From positions 124,001 to 188,000 of the forward strand of contig CBDFKY010000004.1 in the NCBI GenBank assembly GCA_965248995.1: a DNA stretch of 64,000 bases, given 5' to 3'. Positions 9,116 through 17,900 of this stretch are shown piece by piece. Origin of the DNA: CBDFKY01 sp965248995 (GTDB lineage: Bacteria; Pseudomonadota; Alphaproteobacteria; Rickettsiales; UBA998). Made by a program: the position numbers and the translations under genes. Position 1 is the stretch's first letter. Every line of letters begins with the position of its first letter. The notes beneath the pieces were generated by a model. The model made no database searches. It was not told where the DNA came from and saw nothing but the letters and a program-made list of their open reading frames with translations.

Positions 9116-11206
9116 ATGGCAAAGATATCGACACGACAGAACATTACACTGGTAAAGGACGACGCGACCGATACGTCCGCAAAGAAAGACAAGCAGGGAG
9201 TGAAGCGGGAGAAAAAAGTCGATTCCGAAACGGCGGTGGTTCAGCCGGTCATGGAGCCTAAAGCGAAACAGGCGCGTAAGGCTTCAACCGCGAAGCAAAC
9301 GGTTGATATGTCGGAATCACCCTCACATGAGACCGTTTCCGGAAAGACGGAGTTCTTCAGCGATTACGACCGTTATCTGCTGAGTGAAGGCACCCATTTG
9401 CGTGCTTATGACAAGCTCGGTGCGCACCTGATGGATGGGGGCGTGCATTTCGCGCTGTGGGCGCCGAATGCTCGCCGGGTCAGCGTCGTCGGTGATTTCA
9501 ACGCATGGGACGGCGGCACGCATCCCATGCATCCAAGTTCCAGCGGCATATGGACCGTATTCGTTCCCGGCGTACGTGAAGAAGCATTGTATAAATATGA
9601 ACTGGAAGATGCGCAGGGACATCTGCTCCCGCTGAAAGCCGATCCTTTCGCATTCGCCGCAGAACTGCCGCCCGCCACCGCGTCGAAGGTCGTGAAGCTA
9701 CCGCAGGTAAAACCGTTCAACCGGCCTGCCCAGTCGCATCGCGATCCGATCAGTATTTATGAAGTGCACCTGGGTTCCTGGCGGCGGGGTGGGAACGATG
9801 CCATTTTGAATTATGATGAACTGGCGGCCACCCTGATTCCTTACGTTAAGGACATGGGCTTCACCCATATCGAACTGATGCCCGTAGCGGAACATCCGTT
9901 CGGCGGTTCCTGGGGATACCAACCGATCAGCATGTTCGCGCCAACCAGCCGTTACGGCTCACCCCAGCAGTTCGCCGATTTTGTCGAGGCGGCGCATGCG
10001 GCCGGCTTAAGCGTCATCATCGACTGGGTATCCGGACATTTTCCGAATGACAAACACGGGCTTGCGCAGTTCGACGGTTCCCATCTCTACGAGCATCAGG
10101 ACCCGAGAGAGGGAATGCATCAGGACTGGGGAACGTTGATTTATAATTACGGCCGCCATGAAGTCGCCAATTTCCTGATCGCCAACGCCCTGTTTTGGAT
10201 GGATTGCTACGGAATCGACGGGCTGCGCGTCGATGCGGTGGCTTCCATGATCTACCGTAATTACAGCCGCCGCGAAGGAGAGTGGATTCCCAACCGTGAC
10301 GGAGGCGTGGAAAATTTTGAAGCGACTTCTTTGCTTAAGCGCATGAATGAGAAGGTGTACGCTAACTTCCCGGACGCCGCGACATTCGCGGAGGAATCCA
10401 CCGCCTGGGTCGGAGTTTCAAAGCCTGTGGAACAGGGTGGGCTCGGCTTCGGTTTCAAATGGAACATGGGCTGGATGCATGACACGCTGGAATATATGGA
10501 GAAAGACCCGATCCACCGGCGTTATCACCATGACCGGATGACGTTCGGGATGGTCTATGCCTATACGGAAAATTTCGTGCTGCCTCTAAGTCATGACGAA
10601 GTAGTCTACGGCAAGCAGTCGATCTTGGGCAAAATGCCGGGGGATGAGTGGCAGCGTTTCGCCAACCTGCGGGCGTATTACGGATTCATGTATGGTCATC
10701 CCGGGAAGAAGCTGCTGTTCATGGGCGGCGAGTTCGGGCAAAGCTCCGAATGGGACCACGACCAGAGCCTTGACTGGCATCTGCTGCAATACGGTTATCA
10801 TCAGGGCGTCCAGCACGCGGTGCGCGATCTGAACCGGATTTACAAGGAAACGCCGGCGCTCCACACGCATGATTACGACCCCGCCGGGTTCGAATGGCTG
10901 AAGGGGGAGGACGCAGAGCACAGCGTGTTCGCTTTCCTGCGCCGCGGGGACAACCCGGACGATATTGCGGTCATCGTCAGCAACTTCACTCCGGTACCGC
11001 GTGAAGGCTACCGCATCGGCGTGCCGATGGGTGGCATGTATAAGGAAGTGTTCAACAGCGACGCGGCCATTTACGGCGGTAGCAATATGGGGAACGGCGG
11101 GCAGGCGACCGCTGCCGATGTCCCTCATGACGGCCGCCCCTGTTCGCTGCAGCTTACCCTGCCCCCTCTTTCAACCGTTATCTTTCAGTATAGAGGAAAT
11201 CGTTGA
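9116..11206 (+). CDS. glgB: 1,4-alpha-glucan branching enzyme with low-complexity N terminus
   Basis: GlgB introduces alpha-1,6 branches into the glucan built by GlgE. The 696-residue protein has a CBM48 domain (WAPNARRVSVVGDFNAWDG, about residues 110-210) followed by the GH13_9 barrel. Signatures are ELMPVAEHPFGGSWGYQ, DGLRVDAVASMIY with the nucleophile, FAEESTAW and PLSHDEVVYGK. Residues 1-75 are unusual: rich in Lys, Ala, Ser and Thr, with no fold signature, in place of the ordered N1 domain many GlgB proteins carry. The gene begins one base after the treS-mak stop and overlaps glgX by one base (TGATG). Confidence 0.95.
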   Translation: MAKISTRQNITLVKDDATDTSAKKDKQGVKREKKVDSETAVVQPVMEPKAKQARKASTAKQTVDMSESPSHETVSGKTEFFSDYDRYLLSEGTHLRAYDKLGAHLMDGGVHFALWAPNARRVSVVGDFNAWDGGTHPMHPSSSGIWTVFVPGVREEALYKYELEDAQGHLLPLKADPFAFAAELPPATASKVVKLPQVKPFNRPAQSHRDPISIYEVHLGSWRRGGNDAILNYDELAATLIPYVKDMGFTHIELMPVAEHPFGGSWGYQPISMFAPTSRYGSPQQFADFVEAAHAAGLSVIIDWVSGHFPNDKHGLAQFDGSHLYEHQDPREGMHQDWGTLIYNYGRHEVANFLIANALFWMDCYGIDGLRVDAVASMIYRNYSRREGEWIPNRDGGVENFEATSLLKRMNEKVYANFPDAATFAEESTAWVGVSKPVEQGGLGFGFKWNMGWMHDTLEYMEKDPIHRRYHHDRMTFGMVYAYTENFVLPLSHDEVVYGKQSILGKMPGDEWQRFANLRAYYGFMYGHPGKKLLFMGGEFGQSSEWDHDQSLDWHLLQYGYHQGVQHAVRDLNRIYKETPALHTHDYDPAGFEWLKGEDAEHSVFAFLRRGDNPDDIAVIVSNFTPVPREGYRIGVPMGGMYKEVFNSDAAIYGGSNMGNGGQATAADVPHDGRPCSLQLTLPPLSTVIFQYRGNR

Positions 11207-13266
11207 TGTCTCCACGTATCCATTCCGGCAGTCCTTCTCCCATCGGCGCGACATGGGACGGTGACGGAACCAACTTCGCCCTGTTCTCCGCGAACGCGAC
11301 TAAAGTGGAAGTATGTCTTTTCGATTCCAAGGGGAAAAAGGAAACCGCCCGCATCGAACTGCCTGAATATACGGACGAAATCTGGCATGGATACCTGCTT
11401 GATGTCGGACCGGGACAGCTGTACGGATATCGCGTACACGGGCCGTATGAGCCGGAACACGGCCACCGTTTCAATCCCAACAAGCTGCTGATCGACCCGT
11501 ATGCGAGGCAATTAGCCGGTAGCCTGAAATGGCATGACTCGCTCTTCGCTTACAAGGTGGGCAGTTCGAAAGACGACACCAGTTTCGACCGCCGTGACAG
11601 CGCCCCCTATATGCCGAAATGCCAGGTGGTTGATCCGCACTACCGCCCGGAACCGTCGATTCGTCGTCCCTGGTCGAAAACCATCCTTTATGAAGCGCAC
11701 GTCAAAGGCATGACCCAACTGCACCCCGACGTGCCGGAATCGTTTCGCGGAAGTTTCGCCGGGCTTGCCCAGCCGGCGGTGATCGACCATCTGGTGAAGC
11801 TGGGGGTGACGGCGATCGAGCTGTTGCCGATTCATGCGTTCATCGACGATCATTTCCTGCTGGAACGGGGGCTGAGGAATTACTGGGGTTATAATTCCAT
11901 CGGATTTTTCGCACCCGATCCGCGCTATCTGCACAGCGGAGAGTTAAAGGAACTGCGCTCCACCATCCGGGCACTGCATAAAGCGGGGCTGGAAGTGATT
12001 CTGGACGTGGTCTACAACCATACGGCGGAAGGAAACCAGATGGGCCCGACCCTGTGTTTCAAAGGGGTGGATAATGCGTCCTATTATCGTCTTTCACCCG
12101 AGGATGCCCGTTTTTACTATGATACTACGGGCTGCGGAAACACCCTGAACCTCACGCATCCCCGCGTCCTGCAGATGGTGATGGATTCGCTGCGTTACTG
12201 GGCGACCGAAATGCAGGTGGACGGTTTCCGTTTCGACCTCGCTTCGACGCTGGCGCGCGAATATCCCGATTTCAGCCCGCAGAGCGGTTTCTTCCGAGCG
12301 ATCACGCAGGATCCGGTCCTCTCGCAGGTCAAGCTGATCGCCGAGCCGTGGGATATCGGCAGTACCGGCTATCAGGTGGGCGGTTTCCCGCCGGGCTGGT
12401 CGGAATGGAACGGAAAATACCGCGATACGCTTCGCAGCTACTGGAAAGGGGATGAGGGCATCATGCCGGAACTGGCCGCCCGCCTTTCGGGCTCAGCGGA
12501 TCTCTACAACCACCGTGGCCGCCGTCCCTGGGCCAGCACCAATTTCCTTACCGCGCATGACGGATTCACGCTGAAGGACGTGGTCAGTTACAACGATATG
12601 CACAATGAGGCGAATCAGGAACAGAGCGGCCACGACGATAATAAAAGCTGGAACTGCGGGGAGGAGGGCGAGACGCAGAATGCGGACGTGAACGCGCTTC
12701 GCTGGCGGCAGATGCGTAACTTTCTCGCCACCCTTCTGCTCAGCCAGGGCGTGCCGATGATCCTCGGCGGTGATGAATTCGGCCGTACCCAGCAGGGCAA
12801 TAATAATGCCTACTGCCAGGATAGTGAAATCAGCTGGATGCACTGGAACTGGAACGAGGAGCAGGAAAAGCTGGTCAAGTTCACCGCCCAGATCATCGCG
12901 CTGCGTAAACGCTATTCCTCGCTTCGCCGCAGCCATTTCTTCGACGGCAACGTTCAGGAGGGCGAAGATACGGCCGACATCGAATGGTTTTCCACCAACG
13001 GCAGCGTGATGCATGACGAAGACTGGGGGAACGGACATGCACATGTACTTGGCATGTATATGACGGACGAAAAACAGCGGCATCATTTCCTGCTGCTGCT
13101 GAATGCATGGGCGGATGAAGTACCGTTCACCCTGCCACCGGAACATTACGGGAAGGGCTGGAAGGCGCTGGTGGATACGGCGGAAAAGGAACTGGCCGGT
13201 TATGGTGCGGGTGAATCCTACCCGCTGCAGGGCCGTTCTCTCGCGCTACTGATCCGTAAGGACTGA
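11206..13266 (+). CDS. glgX: Glycogen debranching enzyme (isoamylase type)
   Basis: GlgX hydrolyses alpha-1,6 branches, mainly short stubs, releasing linear malto-oligosaccharides. The 686-residue protein has an N-terminal CBM48 domain (GATWDGDGTNFALFS) and a GH13_11 barrel with VILDVVYNHTAEG, VDGFRFDLAST with the nucleophile, IAEPWDIG and the late FLTAHDGFTLKDVV. I use the ATG at 11206, whose A is shared with the stop of glgB (TGATG); a TTG one codon earlier is also possible. In this operon GlgX would supply linear chains to the downstream TreY domain. Nothing is missing or truncated. Confidence 0.94.
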   Translation: MSPRIHSGSPSPIGATWDGDGTNFALFSANATKVEVCLFDSKGKKETARIELPEYTDEIWHGYLLDVGPGQLYGYRVHGPYEPEHGHRFNPNKLLIDPYARQLAGSLKWHDSLFAYKVGSSKDDTSFDRRDSAPYMPKCQVVDPHYRPEPSIRRPWSKTILYEAHVKGMTQLHPDVPESFRGSFAGLAQPAVIDHLVKLGVTAIELLPIHAFIDDHFLLERGLRNYWGYNSIGFFAPDPRYLHSGELKELRSTIRALHKAGLEVILDVVYNHTAEGNQMGPTLCFKGVDNASYYRLSPEDARFYYDTTGCGNTLNLTHPRVLQMVMDSLRYWATEMQVDGFRFDLASTLAREYPDFSPQSGFFRAITQDPVLSQVKLIAEPWDIGSTGYQVGGFPPGWSEWNGKYRDTLRSYWKGDEGIMPELAARLSGSADLYNHRGRRPWASTNFLTAHDGFTLKDVVSYNDMHNEANQEQSGHDDNKSWNCGEEGETQNADVNALRWRQMRNFLATLLLSQGVPMILGGDEFGRTQQGNNNAYCQDSEISWMHWNWNEEQEKLVKFTAQIIALRKRYSSLRRSHFFDGNVQEGEDTADIEWFSTNGSVMHDEDWGNGHAHVLGMYMTDEKQRHHFLLLLNAWADEVPFTLPPEHYGKGWKALVDTAEKELAGYGAGESYPLQGRSLALLIRKD

Positions 13267-13268
13267 AG

Positions 13269-14984
13269 GTGAGGCATGGTCCTGAATTTCTGCCCGACGG
13301 CAAGGTCGCTTTTCGCCTCTGGGCGCCTTCGGCAGCGTCCGTCTCATTGATACTGGGGGAAGGCCAGCCCCTGGCCATGCAGGATAGCGGCAACGGCTGG
13401 AAGGAGCGCGTCGAACCCGCGGAAGCAGGCCAGACCTACCGTTTCCAGATCGATTGTGCGCTGTGCGTCCCCGATCCCGCTTCCCGCTTTCAGCCGGAGG
13501 GGGTGCATGGGTCCAGTGAACTGATAGCGCCGTCGTCCCCGGCGGCCGCATCGTGGAAGGGCCGTCCGTGGGAGGAGATCGTCATTTATGAACTGCACGT
13601 AGGCACGTTTTCGCCCGAAGGGACGTATGACGGGGTTGAAGCGAAGCTCGATCACCTGCGCTCGCTCGGTATCACCGCCATCGAACTGATGCCCATCGCG
13701 GATTTCGACGGCAAGCGCGGCTGGGGATATGACGGAGTGCTGGCGTACGCCCCTGTTTCCGCCTACGGCAGGCCGGAAGACCTGAAGCGTCTGATCGCCG
13801 CTGCCCATGCGCGGGAAATCATGGTGTTCCTCGACGTGGTGTATAATCATTTCGGCCCGTCCGGTAATTATCTCCATGCCTATGCGAAGCCTTTTTTCAC
13901 GAAGGACTACGCCAACCCCTGGGGCGAGGCGATTGATTTTCGCCAGAAACCGGTACGCCAGTTTTTCCTGCAGAACGCCTTGTACTGGCTGGAGGAATAC
14001 GGCTTCGACGGCCTCCGGCTGGACGCGGTACATGCGATCGCCGACACGTCGGAAGCGCATTTTTTAAAAGAGCTGGCGGAAAATGTGCGTGGTAAACTTT
14101 CCAAAGACCGGCATATTCATCTGATCCTGGAAAACGAGCATCATGAATCCCATTACCTGGAGCGGCATTTCAACGGTCAGTGGAATGATGATATGCACCA
14201 TGTCCTGCACGTGCTGCTGACAGGAGAAAACCACGCCTATTATCAATATTACACCAAACATCTGATGGACCATCTGGGTCACTGCCTGGCTTACGGCTTC
14301 GCGGATCACGAAGGAACGCCCCTCTACCGGAAATCCAATCCGCAGGTAGCACTTGCCTCGCTCCTGCCGCCTACCGTATCGATCGCGTTCATCCAGAATC
14401 ACGACCAGGTCGGTAATCGCGCGGCGGGTGACCGGTTAACGTCGGTCATCGCAAAAGAAAAACTGTCGCTGGCATATGCCGTCCTGTTGCTCTCCCCCCA
14501 TATTCCCCTACTGTTCATGGGTGAGGAATGGGGAAGCCGAACGCCGTTTCTCTATTTCTGCGATTTTGAAGGAGAGCTGGCGGAAGCGGTGCATAAAGGC
14601 CGTTGCCGGGAATTCGAATTTTCCGAATGTATCGATCCCAACAGTCCTGACAACTTCATCCATTCCATTTTGAACTGGGAAGATCTCGCGCAGCAGGAAT
14701 ACCAGGCGCATCTGGAAAAAATGCGGGCGCTGCTCGAACTTCGGCGCGAACATCTCTGGCCCCTGCTCAAAACCCGTTATGAGCGTGCGGTTTATACGGT
14801 AATCGATCAGCGCGCACTGGACGTAAGATGGGAATTTCAGGATAAGCGAATCCTGCGTCTGCGGGTGAATCTGTCGGACCGCCCGCTGGAGGCAGCGGAT
14901 ACCGTTTCCGGCACCATCCTATGGGGCGAAGACGGCAATATTTTATTCCCCTGGAGCTGCGTATGGAGTATCGGCGATGTCTGA
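13269..14984 (+). CDS. treZ: Malto-oligosyltrehalose trehalohydrolase
   Basis: TreZ hydrolyses the bond between the maltooligosyl chain and the terminal trehalose made by TreY, releasing free trehalose. The 571-residue protein has the short N-terminal CBM48-like domain (FRLWAPSAASVSLIL) and a GH13_10 barrel with LDVVYNHFGPSGNYL, DGLRLDAVHAI (nucleophile), LILENEHHES and FIQNHDQVGNRA. The start is a GTG two bases after the glgX stop; this places the conserved LPDGKVAFRLWAP segment at the expected N-terminal distance. The end overlaps the next gene by eight bases, so TreZ and the MalQ-TreY fusion are probably translated together. Confidence 0.94.
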   Translation: MRHGPEFLPDGKVAFRLWAPSAASVSLILGEGQPLAMQDSGNGWKERVEPAEAGQTYRFQIDCALCVPDPASRFQPEGVHGSSELIAPSSPAAASWKGRPWEEIVIYELHVGTFSPEGTYDGVEAKLDHLRSLGITAIELMPIADFDGKRGWGYDGVLAYAPVSAYGRPEDLKRLIAAAHAREIMVFLDVVYNHFGPSGNYLHAYAKPFFTKDYANPWGEAIDFRQKPVRQFFLQNALYWLEEYGFDGLRLDAVHAIADTSEAHFLKELAENVRGKLSKDRHIHLILENEHHESHYLERHFNGQWNDDMHHVLHVLLTGENHAYYQYYTKHLMDHLGHCLAYGFADHEGTPLYRKSNPQVALASLLPPTVSIAFIQNHDQVGNRAAGDRLTSVIAKEKLSLAYAVLLLSPHIPLLFMGEEWGSRTPFLYFCDFEGELAEAVHKGRCREFEFSECIDPNSPDNFIHSILNWEDLAQQEYQAHLEKMRALLELRREHLWPLLKTRYERAVYTVIDQRALDVRWEFQDKRILRLRVNLSDRPLEAADTVSGTILWGEDGNILFPWSCVWSIGDV

Positions 14985-17900
14985 AATAGTGCAACTGGCG
15001 AAACTGGCGGGTATCCAGACCGAATATCAGGATATCTGGGGGAAGTTTCATTACGCTTCGGAACCGGTGCTGCAGGCGATCCTGAAGGCGCTGGGTTTTC
15101 CTTCGCAGGACGAAGAAGAGCTGGCGGAATCGAAAACCCGGCTGGCAGCGCGTCATATCCGAGCTTTGCCTTATATCAAGATCATCGCATCGGAAAAACA
15201 GGTGAGTTTCGCCTCTCCCGGGACGGTCTGGGAACTGACCGATGAAGCCGGACAGGCATTTTCCGGTTATATCCGGCGCGGGCGGATTACTTTGCCGCCG
15301 CTTAAAATCGGATATTACCGGTTGCGGGTGCAGTATCCGGAAGGGGAAATCACCACCACCCTCATGGCTGCCCCGGAAAAATGCTGGCAGCCGGAAGATA
15401 TGGCGCGGGGAAAACGCGTCTGGGGTGTCGCGGCGCAACTGTATGGTCTGCGCTCCCGCCATGATCAGGGACTGGGCGATTTCACCGATCTGGCGCAGCT
15501 GGCGGGCGCGGCGGCGAAACTGGGGGCCAATGTGATCGGTGTGAATCCTCTCCACGCGATGTTTCCGAGCAATCCCGCACATTATTCGCCTTATTCCCCA
15601 TCCAGCCGCCTTGGTTTGAACCTGCTGTATATCGCCACCGGTCATGACAGTCCCTTTCCGGCGGCTGACTATGTCGATTACCTGCCGGTCGCTTCGGTGA
15701 AACGGGAACAACTGGAAGCGCACTATGCCGCCTATGCCAAGGAAGCCGCATTCGAAGAGTTTCGTGCGGCAGAAGGCGATATATTACACAAACAGGCGCT
15801 TTTCGATGCGCTTTCCGAACAGTTCGGACCGAACTGGTATGCGTGGCCTGCGGAATATCACGATCCGGATGGGACTGCCGTGCGGCAATTTGCTGACCAG
15901 CACAAGCCACGGGTAGACTTTTTCGCCTGGGCGCAATGGCAGGCGGATACCCAGCTCGGCAAAGTGCAGGAAACGGCGCTTACCAACGGGATGCGTCTGG
16001 GGCTCTACCGCGATCTCGCCGTGGGATGCGAAAAAACCGGCGCGGAGCGCTGGATGGGGCAGGAAAATTTCGTCTCCAGCCTGTCGGTGGGGGTGCCCGG
16101 CGACGAGTATAATCCGAACGGGCAGAACTGGGGATTGCTGCCGCTTGATCCGCTGCGGCTCGAAGAAAGCGGGATGGGGCCTTTCATCACGCTGGTGCGC
16201 GCCAATATGCGCCATGCCGGGGCGCTGCGCATCGACCATATTTTCGGGCTATCCCGTTTGTTTCTCATTCCCGAAGGAGAGACGGACGGGGCGTATGTTA
16301 CGTATCCGCTGGATGCGTTTCTGACCGTGCTCCGCATCGAAAGTCATCTGCGTCAGTGCGTGGTCATCGGCGAAGATCTGGGAACGCCCGCACCCGGATA
16401 CAAGGAGAAAGCCGACGAGGCGGGAGTTTTCTCCTATAAGGTACTGTATTTCGAGAAGGATGAAAACGGTTTCGTACCGCCGCATCATTACCCGGCACGG
16501 GCGCTGGCAACGTTGAGCACCCACGATCTGCCGACGTTGACCGGCTGGCTGGCCAATGCCGATATCGAGGAGCGCGGAACCCTTGGCCTGTATCCTTCCC
16601 CCGAACTCGCCGAAATGGATACGGGTAACCGCCGTCATGCCGTAGCGCAACTAGGCGAAGCCCTGAAGAAGGATGGGCTGGACGGGGTCACGCACGCGAA
16701 CGTGCACCGCTATCTGGGGCGGAGCACCGCGGCGATCGTCATGCTGCAGCTGGAAGATATCCTGGAGATGAAAACGCAGGTCAACCTTCCCGGCACCAGT
16801 TTTGAGCGGCCGAACTGGCGTTTGAAACTGCCGCAGACGCTGGAGGAGATCATCGCAAAACCGCTGGCGGCGGTCGCTCCGATCATCGCGGCCGAACGGG
16901 CGAAGGAACTGGTGAACGTGCCCCGCGCCACATATCGCCTGCAGTTTCATAAGGAATTCACGTTCGCAGATGCGGTCGCCGTCCTGCCCTACCTGAAGGA
17001 ACTGGGTATCAGCCATGTCTATGCCTCCCCCTATACGCAGGCCCGTCCGGGCAGTATGCACGGGTATGACATCACCGATCACAACCTCATCAATCCGGAA
17101 CTGGGAGGGGAGGAGGGCTACGCCCTGTTCCTGGCGGCGCTTCGGGAACAGAAGATGGGGCATATTCTCGATTTCGTTCCGAACCATATAGGCGTCGGAG
17201 TGGAAAATCTGTGGTGGCAGAACATTCTGGAATGGGGGGAGCTTTCCCCCTGCCACGATTATTTCGACATCGACTGGCACCCCCGCCACGGCGCGTATGA
17301 GCGCAAACTGATCTTACCGGTGCTTGCTGAGCATTACGGCGACGCGCTGGATCAGGGATATCTGAAACTCGGATACGACGCGGAAACCGGCAGCTTCCAT
17401 ATCCGCTACATGGAAGAGCGGTTCCCCGTCTGCCCGCGGGATTATCATCAGATCGATCCGGCGTTGCAGCCGGTGGAAACGCCTGGGGAAGAGGAACCGT
17501 TGAAAGAGATGCTGCGTAGCCGCAGCGAGAAGGAAACGGCGATCCATCTGGCGGAGTTCAATAAGGATACGGGCCGGATCCACGCGCTGCTGGAGCGGCA
17601 GCATTACCGGCTGACCTACTGGCGCACGGCGGCGAGCGACATCAATTACCGCCGCTTTTTCGACATCAACGAACTGGCCGGCATCCGGGTGGAGCATTCT
17701 CATGTTTTCGACGCCATGCATGTCAAGGTACTTTCCCTGATCGAAGCGGGCCATATCGACGGGTTGCGCATCGACCATATCGACGGGCTGGCCGATCCTG
17801 CCGGTTATTGCAGAAAGCTGCGCGCCCGTGCGGGAGCGCATCTCTACCTGACGGTGGAAAAAATTCTCGGCGTTGGCGAAAACCTGCCCGAAGACTGGCA

